DNA from: Deltaproteobacteria bacterium
GTDB taxonomy: Bacteria > Desulfobacterota > Deferrisomatia > Deferrisomatales > JACRMM01
Direction of reading: 5' to 3'
Assembly (NCBI GenBank): GCA_016214985.1
Contig: JACRMM010000005.1
Coordinates: forward strand, 1 to 58,834
Length of the DNA: 58,834 nucleotides
Part shown: positions 35,942 to 43,515 of the stretch, in pieces
How positions within the stretch are numbered: position 1 is the first letter of the stretch
How the letters are laid out: every line of letters starts with the position of its first letter
Notes under the pieces: model-generated
What the model was told of the DNA's origin: nothing
Databases searched by the model: none
What the model saw: the letters and a program-made list of their open reading frames with translations, nothing else
Translations under genes and position numbers: made by a program

Positions 35942-36397
35942 CTACCGGGCCTCGGGCGCTTCGACTTTCGAGGGCTGTTGAACCGCCGTGAACGCCCAAA
36001 CGAGGGCCCCAATCCATCCCAGGACCGTCCAGCCGAGGAGTAGGTTGAGCGCGGCAATCGCTCCAAGCTGGTGGTGGTGGCGTTGGTGAGCGATTCCAGC
36101 GGGGAACATATAGAGGCAGAGGGCGCCGGCGACCCAGAAGATCCCGAGGGCGCCATGCTCCGGGATGTGGTCGGGGAGGAGTGAGCTTCCGCCCTGCCGG
36201 AAGGCGCCGACGGCATAGATGCCGACGAATCCGAGCACAATCCAGAGTCCCCGCTTCCAGCCCGACGAGGGGAGTGCCCGGCGCCTCTCTTTCTCCGCCT
36301 CCGCCGCACGGAAGGCGTCGATCTTCTCGCAGTTTGGGCAGGTCGGTGCCCGGTCGGAGCGAGGTTTCCCGCAGTCCTCACAAGTCACCCATGCCAT
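35942..36397 (-). CDS. Superinfection-immunity-type membrane protein
   Basis: 151-residue protein. An N-terminal zinc ribbon (CEDCGKPRSDRAPTCPNCEKI, CxxC pairs at ~5-8 and ~17-20) and a charged helix precede several membrane spans. The C-terminal segment, GAIAALNLLLGWTVLGWIGALVWAF (~115-139) after AGIAHQRHHHQ, matches the T4 Imm-like superinfection immunity family, which blocks DNA entry of competing phages. Start at 36397 with GGAGGGCTCCC upstream. Its place in a phage-satellite-like island suits a role in phage exclusion; activity is inferred. Confidence 0.75.
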   Translation of the reverse strand: MAWVTCEDCGKPRSDRAPTCPNCEKIDAFRAAEAEKERRRALPSSGWKRGLWIVLGFVGIYAVGAFRQGGSSLLPDHIPEHGALGIFWVAGALCLYMFPAGIAHQRHHHQLGAIAALNLLLGWTVLGWIGALVWAFTAVQQPSKVEAPEAR

Positions 36398-36463
36398 GGG
36401 AGCCCTCCCTTCCGCGTGCACTGCACCCCACTACGGTTCCGCGGGTGTACTCTAACCGGCGGC

Positions 36464-36565
36464 ATGCCGTGGTCAACACTCGAGGTCCGCAAGAAGAAAG
36501 CCCCTGATCCGAAGACCGGGGAGCTGCGCATCATCTCGTTGCGTGTCGCCTTTGACGACCATTGA
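36464..36565 (+). CDS. Possible 33-residue gene or gene remnant
   Basis: An ATG-started frame encodes a short basic peptide (start MPWSTLEVRKKKAPD, end SLRVAFDDH). It is the only forward-oriented candidate in this part of the island. Its amino-acid make-up looks protein-like, but it has no recognised family and no good ribosome site. It could be the tail of a decayed gene. Confidence 0.25.
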   Translation: MPWSTLEVRKKKAPDPKTGELRIISLRVAFDDH

Positions 36566-36726
36566 AATCCGCCATGGGCAAGGGATACGGGGGGAAAGCT
36601 TTCTTGGCTCCTAAGGGGGTGGTCTCGCTAAACAAGAACCGGGGGTCATTCGGCCCCGTTGTTCTTGGCGGAGAAAGGACCCAAGGCCATTTTGCTGGCA
36701 CCTTTAACATTGTGGAGCCCTGGCAC
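36566..36726. other. Short island spacer
   Basis: Between the small forward frame and the overlapping mini-genes I see no gene or clear hairpin. The sequence is of mixed composition. Confidence 0.3.
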
Positions 36727-36876
36727 TCACGAGTCGCTCGCCTTCGCCTGTTCGATCTCACGCTCCAGTTCCGCGAGCTTCTGCGCGAACCGTCGAATCG
36801 CTGCCGACACCCGGCGCCGAGCAGCGAGTCGCCGAGCACGTACCCGACGACGTGTTGCTGCCGCCCGCCCGGTCAA
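36727..36876 (-). CDS. Small basic coiled-coil protein (49 residues)
   Basis: TTG start at 36876 overlapping the preceding stop as TTGA, with CCGGAG about 7 bases upstream. The N-terminal half is arginine-rich (RRRVRARRLAARRRV) and the C-terminal half is a charged helix (FAQKLAELEREIEQAKASDS), so it could bind nucleic acid and dimerise. No family recognised. The overlap chain with two other tiny genes supports it being real. Confidence 0.45.
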   Translation of the reverse strand: MTGRAAATRRRVRARRLAARRRVSAAIRRFAQKLAELEREIEQAKASDS

Positions 36877-37067
36877 TGGAGCGGCTCCGGGCTGGGGCCG
36901 TCGTGGCCAGTGAGGGCTGCCAAGAGCCGGTCCCACTTCGCCCGAGCCGCCACATCCTCAGGGTCCAGAAGGACCAGGACGCGAAGGCTGTAGAGGCTCA
37001 AGAGCACGGCGACGTGCCGAGGGTCGGCCTCCTGTGAAATGGACAGCTCGGCCAGCACTCTGGTCAC
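36873..37067 (-). CDS. Small hypothetical island protein (64 residues)
   Basis: GTG start at 37067, overlapping the stop of the 19-codon frame upstream as GTGA. The product is helical with an even hydrophobic pattern (VAVLLSLYSLRVLVLLDPEDVAARAKWDRLLAALTG region), and the codon use looks genuine. No family recognised. It overlaps the next small gene by 4 bases, so the three are probably translated together. Confidence 0.5.
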   Translation of the reverse strand: MTRVLAELSISQEADPRHVAVLLSLYSLRVLVLLDPEDVAARAKWDRLLAALTGHDGPSPEPLH

Positions 37068-37123
37068 GGCGCGCAGGTAGCCGTCTCCTCGTTGAGCTGA
37101 AGGATTCGCTCGGCTGTCGTCAT
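37064..37123 (-). CDS. 19-codon leader-like peptide
   Basis: ATG start at 37123 encodes MTTAERILQLNEETATCAP and ends in a stop overlapping the GTG of the next gene. It resembles the natural N-terminus of a longer protein. It may therefore be a real coupled leader peptide, or the first part of a frameshifted gene continued by the 64-residue frame. Confidence 0.35.
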   Translation of the reverse strand: MTTAERILQLNEETATCAP

Positions 37124-37243
37124 GGGGTCGCCTCTTGATTCTTGGTGCCGTGGTGCGGTGCAAAACAGGTTCACCCGTAGACGAGAACCGGGCTCGGCGT
37201 AACCGTAGCCTGGGGCCTGCTTCCCAGGACCCGAAACGAAACG

Positions 37244-37975
37244 TCATGCCGTGTCGCGCCTTTCCGGCTCGTGGTTGCCCTGAGCGGGGGGCGCGGGGGG
37301 AGACGTGCGGAGCGCTCGCGCGGCCAGCCGAGTTGATCTGTGGTGCTGCCAGTGGCACGCCTTGCAGAGCCACACCACGGCAAGAGGGCGCCCGTAGTCC
37401 AGGTGATGCGCCTCCACGTGCTCCGCTCCGCAGAGCCCGCACGGCTCGCGCGTGACCAGTCCGGCCGCAAGGGCTTTGCGTAGCTCGCGCTCCGCGCGCA
37501 ACCGCTCCGGATGCCTCGCGCGATGCCGACGCTTGTATTCGGCCTTGAGCGCCGGGTCCTGACGCCTCCACCTTCGGAGCCCCGCCACAACGCGGGTGCG
37601 GAGGCGAACGTACGCCACACGCTGCGCGAGCGTCTCGCGGTGTTGGGCTTGGGCGATCTCCTCGGCGGTGCGCTCTCTCGGCTTCCGAGCCGGCTGGCAA
37701 GCGGGGCCGCAGTACCGCGCGCCCTTGCCCATGAACCGGGTCCCGCACGTCGGGCACGTCGCAGCGCGGGGCTTGGAGATTGAGTAGGCCCACCCCGTCA
37801 GGAGGCCCGCCTTCCGCGCGCACGTGTGGCACAGTCCCGCCTTGCGTATCCGGCGGACTTCAGCGCAGCCAATGCACACCGTGATAAGCCAGGCTCGGGC
37901 GTAACACTTCGGGCAGAGCCCGCGGCGATTCTGCCCCTTCGGGATGAGTCGGTCGCACTTTCGGCATGCCTTCAC
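37244..37975 (-). CDS. Multi-zinc-ribbon HNH-like protein
   Basis: 243 residues. The N-terminal half has several CxxC pairs (CRKCDRL, CPKCYAR, CIGCAEV, CHTCARK, CPTCGTR; residues ~4-95). After a long arginine-rich helix, the C-terminus carries CGLCGAEHVEAHHLDYGRP and VVWLCKACHWQHHR (~195-230), the arrangement of phage HNH-type or zinc-binding DNA proteins. GTG start at 37975 with GGAGGTG upstream; it overlaps the preceding gene by 4 bases (GTGA). A DNA-binding or nicking role in the island is likely; nuclease activity is not certain. Confidence 0.6.
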   Translation of the reverse strand: MKACRKCDRLIPKGQNRRGLCPKCYARAWLITVCIGCAEVRRIRKAGLCHTCARKAGLLTGWAYSISKPRAATCPTCGTRFMGKGARYCGPACQPARKPRERTAEEIAQAQHRETLAQRVAYVRLRTRVVAGLRRWRRQDPALKAEYKRRHRARHPERLRAERELRKALAAGLVTREPCGLCGAEHVEAHHLDYGRPLAVVWLCKACHWQHHRSTRLAARALRTSPPAPPAQGNHEPERRDTA

Positions 37976-38349
37976 GTCGTCACCTCCATTGCTGCCTGAA
38001 AATCCGCCGCGGCCCGCGGGAAGCCGTCCCGCTGGTAGGCGGCCGACAGACTCGCCCACGCCCGGCGTCGTTCGAGGGGCCAGCCCGCGACCTCCTGGCG
38101 CCACCGGGGCCAAATGCGGGGCGGCGTGCCAGGCCAAAGGACCACCTCCGGCCCCCGGAGCGCTTGGCAGATGCCCTCCCGTTCGGCTTGCACACGGGCG
38201 AGGAGGTCAGGGGTCAGCGCGCCCTTGGGCGCGTCCAGGTTGAGCGCGCCGTCGGCGCCGAGAAACGCCCGCACGCCCACCGCTCGGAGCTCGGTCAGGA
38301 GGTCGTTAGCGGTGTCGGTCACGGTGTCACCATGGGGGGTGTCTCCCAT
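37972..38349 (-). CDS. TubC-docking-domain-like protein
   Basis: 125 residues. The N-terminal part, LLTELRAVGVRAFLGADGALNLDAPKGALTPDLLARVQAEREGI-like (~18-62), matches the TubC N-terminal docking fold. That fold is frequently found in primases and replication proteins of mobile elements. The C-terminal region (WPRWRQEVAGWPLERRRAWASLSAAYQRDG) is unassigned. ATG 38349 or GTG 38322 are both possible starts. It lies 76 bases after the replication protein gene and overlaps the HNH-like gene by 4 bases. Confidence 0.6.
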   Translation of the reverse strand: MGDTPHGDTVTDTANDLLTELRAVGVRAFLGADGALNLDAPKGALTPDLLARVQAEREGICQALRGPEVVLWPGTPPRIWPRWRQEVAGWPLERRRAWASLSAAYQRDGFPRAAADFQAAMEVTT

Positions 38350-38425
38350 ACAAACGGCACATCCGGCACTACTCGGCACAAGGCCCCCGGAGTATCGTCG
38401 CTGAAACTGTAAAGAGTCTGATATT

Positions 38426-40585
38426 TCATAATGTTACGGTCTCTCGGCCTTCTGTGTCCTGTGCCGTTTCCTCTTCGGAGGGCCCCTCAAGCAAACTCGG
38501 CACACACGGCACGCCGTAGGATCGGCAACGCGCCTCCACCTCGCCCCGCGTCGTCTGCCAGCGTTTGGCACGGTTGGTGCGCGGGGCCCGATCGAATCGG
38601 AGTCGCAAGAGGAGGCGGCCGAGCTTGCGCGCGTTGTAGCGGCCCGAGGCCTCGCTTTCGGGGATGCCCTCTTGCAGCGCGAGCCGCTTGACCACCTCTA
38701 CAAGCTCGCTCGGCTCGAAGACGACCGGAGCCTCGCGCCCCTCAGGGACGAGCTCGGCCAGGGCGAGAAGCGCCAGGCGTGTGAGGTCGTCCGCCTCGGT
38801 GTCGTCCCGCTCCCGCTGGTAGCGGACCGACAGGGCTTCGAGCCGCTCGAAGAGTCCAGTGACGCCGTGTTCCCGATCCAACCACAGGGCGACGGCCAAG
38901 GGGGCGCGCCAGGTGTCGAGGTCCCGGCCCCTCAACGTCGCCACCCGGGGCACCTCGGCGTTGTAGGCACGCACCGTCGGCAGGTGTGCGAGTGCTGCGG
39001 CCCAAAGGTCGTCAACGAGGCGGCGCCGTTCGTGGGGCCAAGCGTCTGGGTCCTGGGGGTTTCGGCACGTCCGCTCCGGGTCGTCGGACCGGATGAGCGG
39101 AACGACGATTGTTCGGCTCCCAAGCACGATGTCGGGAAGTCGAATCGCCGAGAAGGCGCGGGAGGCAAAGGCGGCGATGTAACGGGTAAGCCAAGTGCCG
39201 TCCCGGGCCGCGGAGGGTTCCTTCATGGCGATGGTCACGCCGGCTCGGTTGCCGGCCAGAAGGAGCTCACGCTTGAGGGGATCAGACTTTCGGGGATCCA
39301 TGACGGCCTCGGCGTCGTCGAAGGCCAGGAAGGCGCCGTAGGCCGCGAGGTCACGGAGGGTTGCGCTCGAAGACGAGCTCAGAATCAAGGTGCCGAGGTA
39401 GGAAACCTCTGCAAGGAGTGCCAACAAGTGAGTTTTGCCGGAGCCGCGCTCTCCCGAGCTCTGAAGGTAGCCGATCACCTCGAACGCGGGCAAAAAGTAG
39501 GTTGCCAACGCGTAGCACGCGAGGAGGTCGGTAACGTCCGCTTGGGAGCCGAAACTTCGGTTGAAGTCCATGAAATGGCCGAGAACGGCGCCGATCCGCC
39601 GGAACACGTCGGCGGGGTCGGGCCGCTCGCCGGCCACGTAGCGCGCCACTCCCGCGCCGCTCCATGTTCGAAGGTCCGGGGGCGTTTCCGGGAGGTCCAC
39701 GCCCACGCCGAGGGCAGTGAGGGGCTCGGCGCCATTCAGGCCCGCGTCAGAGAAGAGCCGCCCGTCTCGGCGCACGATCACGAGGGCTTGGCGCTCCGCC
39801 CCCTGGGGGTCCCGCACATAGGGCCACGCAGCACCGTAGGACAAGCCGCCGAGAAGCGACAAGGGGCGCCGGATGATTGCCGGGGAGCCGTCTAGGAGCA
39901 CGGCTGTCCCGCCGCGGGGCCGTGCGACGGCTTGCGCTGCCTGTAAGAGCTCCGCAAGGTCGAGCTCCGCGCGGAGGTCCGCTAGGGCCGGTTCCAGTTT
40001 CCGCATGGCGAGTTGCAGGGCGCGCCGCGCTTCAAAGGTCCGCAGGGTTCCCACGTAGTGGGCCACTCGGGCGGCGTCAGGAATTGCTGAATCGGTGAGG
40101 GAGTTCACGAACGATGCCGCTACGCCCTGGGACTTCACGACCGCCGAGACGCTCACGAGGTCGGCGGGTTGCCCGGCGCCCACGAGTTGGTGAATCCCGG
40201 CGGCGACCTTGCGGTGCGTAAGGTCCCAGAAAGTCTTCTCGTCTAAGTACAACGGGTAACCCCCCGCCTTTGGCGGGGGACCCCCGAAGTTTGACGGTTC
40301 CGGGAGCGCGCCTTGGCTCTCGGGGGTGCCGAAAAAGGCTGACACCCGACAGGGTCTCGGTTCCGGTCGGCACTCATGCGCAAGGCGGCTCCCGGTTATC
40401 AAGCCCCCACCTTGGGTGGGGGTCTGTGACTCCCGGGACCACAATCGATTGTCCAGGAGTGCGGCGCCTAGGGTGGCGCGCTCGGCCTCCTCGCTCCACA
40501 GGGGCGGGAGCTCCCGAGCTGCTTTCGCGCCCGGGGTCCCCTTGCGAGGGGCCCGCGGCCTCGGGGTCGTGCGGTCGTTATTCAC
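38426..40585 (-). CDS. Island replication protein: DnaB-N domain plus P-loop ATPase
   Basis: 719 residues. The N-terminus (SEEAERATLGAALLDNRLW) begins a DnaB N-terminal helicase domain that resumes at YLDEKTFWDLTHRKVAAGIHQLV and continues to about residue 185. Between these two parts about 60 residues do not belong to the fold and are encoded by the structured insertion described separately. The C-terminal half has a Walker A (GERGSGKT, ~390) and Walker B (FLAFDDAE, ~425), an SF3/DUF927-like ATPase. GTG start 40585 follows GGGGGGAAATTC. Probably the island's helicase-loader or primase-helicase. Confidence 0.7.
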   Translation of the reverse strand: MNNDRTTPRPRAPRKGTPGAKAARELPPLWSEEAERATLGAALLDNRLWSRESQTPTQGGGLITGSRLAHECRPEPRPCRVSAFFGTPESQGALPEPSNFGGPPPKAGGYPLYLDEKTFWDLTHRKVAAGIHQLVGAGQPADLVSVSAVVKSQGVAASFVNSLTDSAIPDAARVAHYVGTLRTFEARRALQLAMRKLEPALADLRAELDLAELLQAAQAVARPRGGTAVLLDGSPAIIRRPLSLLGGLSYGAAWPYVRDPQGAERQALVIVRRDGRLFSDAGLNGAEPLTALGVGVDLPETPPDLRTWSGAGVARYVAGERPDPADVFRRIGAVLGHFMDFNRSFGSQADVTDLLACYALATYFLPAFEVIGYLQSSGERGSGKTHLLALLAEVSYLGTLILSSSSSATLRDLAAYGAFLAFDDAEAVMDPRKSDPLKRELLLAGNRAGVTIAMKEPSAARDGTWLTRYIAAFASRAFSAIRLPDIVLGSRTIVVPLIRSDDPERTCRNPQDPDAWPHERRRLVDDLWAAALAHLPTVRAYNAEVPRVATLRGRDLDTWRAPLAVALWLDREHGVTGLFERLEALSVRYQRERDDTEADDLTRLALLALAELVPEGREAPVVFEPSELVEVVKRLALQEGIPESEASGRYNARKLGRLLLRLRFDRAPRTNRAKRWQTTRGEVEARCRSYGVPCVPSLLEGPSEEETAQDTEGRETVTL
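40255..40437 (+). mobile_element. Structured in-frame insertion in the replication gene (IS605/HEARO-like, no ORF)
   Basis: Two 8-base-pair hairpins with 3-base loops bound the segment: CCCCCGCC-TTT-GGCGGGGG (40261-40279) and CCCCCACC-TTG-GGTGGGGG (40404-40422). Inside, 40300-40315 pairs with 40381-40395 (15 of 16 bases, one bulge). Subterminal hairpins of this kind mark IS200/IS605-type elements and related structured-RNA mobile elements. It contains no transposase and keeps the host frame, adding about 60 residues to the protein. Exact ends are not determined. Confidence 0.55.
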
Positions 40586-40889
40586 GAATTTCCCCCCGCC
40601 CCCCCTGATCTGTCGGTACGGCAAGCGTGCCGTTCGTGCCGAGAGGCCGCGCCTGAGGAGCGCGGAGCGCCTGAAACCGCGCCGCTACGGGCAAAACTGC
40701 CGATACCGCGCGGTCGGCGTGCCGTATCGCGGTCGAGACGGGGCCCGAGACGGCAACGAGCGCAACCACTCGGAATCATGCCTATTTTTCCAGAACGCGC
40801 TCCCGTCGTGCCGTATGTGCCGTATCTTCGCACGTGTAGAGGTAGGGGGGGATGGGTGTACCTGGCAAACCGGAGGATAGGGGCGGGGT
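40586..40889. other. Intergenic region with repeat cluster
   Basis: About 300 bases between the alpA-like and replication genes. No gene is convincing. It holds the direct repeats listed next and is the natural place for the promoter of the replication gene and an origin. Confidence 0.5.
40618..40825. repeat. Iteron-like GTGCCGTAT direct repeats (possible origin)
   Basis: Copies of GTGCCGTAT or close variants occur at 40627-40635 (GTGCCGTTC), 40636-40644 (GTGCCGAGA), 40719-40727, 40808-40816 and 40817-40825; the last two are tandem. An inverted TGCCGT lies at 40618-40623. They precede the replication protein gene. Short direct repeats beside a replication gene are typical of origins in satellites and plasmids, so this is a candidate, not a proof. 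Confidence 0.4.
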
Positions 40890-41120
40890 TCATCGGCCAG
40901 TCGCCGCGATCAGCGCCCGGATACTCTCCACCGTCCAGGCGGTCGTTCGCGGCCCGAGCTTGACGGGGGCTGGATACCGTCCCTCTCGAACGCCTTGCCA
41001 CCATGACGAGCGGCTGACGGGGTACAGCGGGGGAATCGGCGGGACCGCGTGTGGGGCGCCGATGATCTGGCGCAACCTGAGGAACCCGGTTTCGGGGAGT
41101 TGCTGGATACTGGCGGCCAT
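40890..41120 (-). CDS. AlpA-family helix-turn-helix regulator
   Basis: 76-residue protein: LRLRQIIGAPHAVPPIPPLYPVSRSSWWQGVREGRYPAPVKLGPRTTAWTVESIRALI is the compact AlpA/MerR-like winged helix of satellite and prophage activators (about residues 14-70). In Gram-negative PICIs and P4-like elements such a gene lies between int and the replication genes and activates replication or excision; this is the position seen here. ATG at 41120 with GAGGGC upstream. Confidence 0.8.
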   Translation of the reverse strand: MAASIQQLPETGFLRLRQIIGAPHAVPPIPPLYPVSRSSWWQGVREGRYPAPVKLGPRTTAWTVESIRALIAATGR

Positions 41121-41215
41121 TGCTTGCCCTCCTCGTTCGTTCTCGGACGATGAGGGCTGTTTACCATGCGGTATCTTTCGTCTTGCAGGGCGCGGATTAC
41201 GATTTCTTCACCCTT

Positions 41216-41944
41216 TCAGGGCCCTCCAAACTTTTCGATAGACCGTTCCTCCAGGGTGGACCGCTCCTTCATCACCTCCCTTACCATGCTCTTGAGACTT
41301 TCCGCCCTTCCTTCGAGGTCCGGGGGGTCGCTCCATTCAATGAAATGGGCGGCCTCCCAGACCAATACGACAAAGCGAGCGAAGTAACTTCGCGGGCTCG
41401 CGCTGATCTTACGCCCCGGGAAATACCGCTCAAACTCGCGCATGAGGTCTAGCAGAATCCACTTCCGTTGAGTCCCTCTGTCCCCTCGTCCCGGACTTGG
41501 AAACGCCTTTGGAACACGAGCCGCCAGTTTCACCATCGCGGCCAAGGTGTTCAAGACGTTGTGCCTATCAGACGCGGCATTCTCCCAGTCTGTGGTTGAC
41601 GGGACCGGGTCCAGCCTGACGGACGCTGACGACATCATCATCCATACCCGGTCGGGTGCCTTCCGTGCCACTTTCAACAGACGGTCTGCTGCGCGCCGGA
41701 TGGCCTCGGCGCGCTCGAGGAGCACGGTTCTTGGGCCGTCCCGATCGTCTTTGTATCGGATGTTCTCATGCCAGTGGATGATATGTTCCGCGGTGTCCAT
41801 AAGGGCGTGGGTTTCTCTCGTGTCGCCCAGGAGAGCCCCGATTCGGGCCCGTGAGTCTTCAGAAAGACTGAAGGCGAGCAGCGGGTAATCCTCTAAGCGG
41901 ACCCGTGGCCGGCACGCCTCGATGCGGAACTCTACCCGGGTCAC
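41216..41944 (-). CDS. Hypothetical island protein coupled to integrase
   Basis: 242 residues, GTG start overlapping the integrase stop as GTGA, so translated with it. The sequence is helical and charged with conserved-looking aromatic clusters (AEHIIHWHENIRYKD, ERYFPGRKISASPRSYFARFVVLVWEAAHFIEW). I recognise no family. Being co-translated with int suggests a role in integration, excision or regulation, by inference only. Confidence 0.6.
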   Translation of the reverse strand: MTRVEFRIEACRPRVRLEDYPLLAFSLSEDSRARIGALLGDTRETHALMDTAEHIIHWHENIRYKDDRDGPRTVLLERAEAIRRAADRLLKVARKAPDRVWMMMSSASVRLDPVPSTTDWENAASDRHNVLNTLAAMVKLAARVPKAFPSPGRGDRGTQRKWILLDLMREFERYFPGRKISASPRSYFARFVVLVWEAAHFIEWSDPPDLEGRAESLKSMVREVMKERSTLEERSIEKFGGP

Positions 41945-43152
41945 TGTGCTGCCTTCCCCGGGAACGCGACCACCTCGTCCCCCTCCCTCAGCCTGTCCAA
42001 GTAGTCGGCCCAGCTTTGCATCATGCGGCGCCGCTCGGGCAGGTGCTCGGCGTAGTTGTAGGCGGCGCGGACCTTGCTCCGTTCGCCGTGGGCCAGCTGG
42101 CGCTCAATGGCGTCACGGTGCCAGCCCTGTTCATTCAAGAGGGTGCTTGCCATGCTGCGGAAACCGTGCCCGGTCATTTCGTCTTGGCCGTACCCCATCC
42201 GCCGCAGAGCCGCGTTGACGGTGTTCTCACTCATGGGTCGGTCGGCGGACCGCGCTCCGGGGAACAGGTAGCGGCCGGCGCCCGTGAGCGGGTGGAGCCC
42301 GCGCAGAGCGACGAGAGCTTGACGGGAGAGGGGAACGATATGGGGTCCGCCCATCTTCATCTTCGGCCCGGGAATTCTCCACTCGGCGCTGTCGAGGTCG
42401 AATTCGGCCCACTCGGCGCGGCGTAGCTCACCCGGGCGGACGAACACGAGAGGGGCGAGGCGAAGGGCGCACAGGGTCACAAAGGCGCCGTCGTAGCCTT
42501 CGATGGCGCGCAGCAGCGCCCCGATCTTCTTCGGCTCCTTCACGCTGGCGTGGTGCTTGTCCTTGCCGGTTGGTGTGAGGGCGTCGCGCAGGTCGGCGGA
42601 CGGGTCGCGTACCGCCTTCCCCTCGGCAATGGCGAACCGGAACACCTGCCCGCAACTCTGCTTGAGCCGGTGCGCTGTTTCCACGGCGCCGCGCGCTTCG
42701 ATTCGGCGAAGAATCGCGAGAAGCTCCGGGGCCGATATCTCGGCAATGGGCCGCGCACCGAGGGCGGGGAAGATGTCGTGGCTCAGACGGCCGAGCACGA
42801 CGGCCGCGTGCTTGACGGACCACGTCGATTTCTGTCTGGCGTACCAGTCCAGGGCCACGGCCTCGAAGGTGTCCGCCTTCGCTGCCTTCGCTGCCTTGCG
42901 GGCCGCGCTCGGGTCAATGCCGTTGGCGAGGACCTTTCGCGCCTCGTCGCGTCGCTCCCGGGCGTCCTTCAGCCCCACATCAGGGTAGAGTCCGAGGGAT
43001 ATGAGCTTTTCCTTACCCTCGAACCGATACCGCAGGCGCCAGCGCTTCGCGCCGGTCGGCGTTACCTCGAGACAGAGCCCGCGTGAATCTGCTAGCTTGA
43101 AGGCCTTGGGGCGGGGCTTGGCTTGTCGGACGGTCGTGTCGGTCAGCGCCAT
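41941..43152 (-). CDS. P4-type tyrosine recombinase (integrase)
   Basis: 403 residues. An N-terminal Arm-DNA-binding (DUF4102-type) domain starts MALTDTTVRQAKPRPKAFKLADSRGL and has RWRLRYRFEGKEKLISLGLYP. A core-binding helical domain follows (~100-190). The catalytic domain carries Arg I in VRPGELRRAEW, Lys in the GPKMKMGG region, His-x-x-Arg in GHGFRSMAS, and the nucleophile in AAYNYAEH. The start lies 165 bases from the tRNA-Arg 3' end and the gene runs in the tRNA direction, the standard P4-integrase arrangement. Confidence 0.93.
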   Translation of the reverse strand: MALTDTTVRQAKPRPKAFKLADSRGLCLEVTPTGAKRWRLRYRFEGKEKLISLGLYPDVGLKDARERRDEARKVLANGIDPSAARKAAKAAKADTFEAVALDWYARQKSTWSVKHAAVVLGRLSHDIFPALGARPIAEISAPELLAILRRIEARGAVETAHRLKQSCGQVFRFAIAEGKAVRDPSADLRDALTPTGKDKHHASVKEPKKIGALLRAIEGYDGAFVTLCALRLAPLVFVRPGELRRAEWAEFDLDSAEWRIPGPKMKMGGPHIVPLSRQALVALRGLHPLTGAGRYLFPGARSADRPMSENTVNAALRRMGYGQDEMTGHGFRSMASTLLNEQGWHRDAIERQLAHGERSKVRAAYNYAEHLPERRRMMQSWADYLDRLREGDEVVAFPGKAAQ

Positions 43153-43247
43153 GCGGGTAACCTCCTGTGCTCAGAGGGGCATTACCCGTGAGGTTACCCA
43201 GACTCCCAGAAGGATGTCAACGGACCACCCTGGACGGTCGCGGACGC

Positions 43248-43291
43248 AAAAAGAGCCGGAAACCGTTGATTTCTCAAGGTGTTCCGGCTCT
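43248..43291 (-). terminator. Terminator of tRNA-Arg supplied by the island
   Basis: TTCCGGCTCT (43282-43291) and AGAGCCGGAA (43252-43261) form a 10-base-pair stem. On the minus strand it is followed by TTTTTGCG. It lies just downstream of the tRNA-Arg 3' end and inside the island, thus replacing the displaced original. Confidence 0.75.
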
Positions 43292-43316
43292 CTTTGGACT
43301 TGCTCGGACGGTCAAA

Positions 43317-43393
43317 TGGTGGGCGAGGCGGGATTCGAACCCACGGCCTCAGGTTCCGGAGACCTGCGCTCTATCCAGCTGAGCTACTCGCCC
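43317..43393 (-). tRNA. tRNA-Arg (anticodon CCG)
   Basis: 77 bases including an encoded CCA. The acceptor stem GGGCGAG pairs with CTCGCCC. The D arm has AGCTCAGCTGGATAGAGC, the T arm GTGGGTTCGAATCCC, and the anticodon loop CTCCGGA gives anticodon CCG (bases 43359-43357 on the minus strand), reading CGG. It is intact and is the integration site of the island, whose end reconstitutes its 3' part. Confidence 0.96.
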
Positions 43394-43515
43394 GGGAAGA
43401 GGCGCAGAGTAAACCACATTCGCCCGGCGGTTGCAAGGGAGGGGGCGCCGCCGCCGGTTCCGTTGGGCCTGGGGTAGGCCGTGGTTTCACGCCCAAGCGA
43501 GAGCAGGAGGACTTG

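Larger units (their letters stand above)
34382..43331. mobile_element. tRNA-Arg-integrated island, satellite/PICI-like, ~8.9 kb
   Basis: An intact tRNA-Arg at one end, a P4-type integrase beside and in the same orientation as the tRNA, and a degraded tRNA 3' copy at the other end define an integrated element. Genes lie mostly on one strand: int, hypothetical, alpA-like, replication protein, TubC-dock-like, HNH-like, tiny genes, immunity-like and TerB-like membrane proteins. No capsid, tail or terminase genes are seen, and the element is short. This matches phage satellites (Gram-negative PICI/P4-like) better than a prophage or ICE, by inference. Confidence 0.6.
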
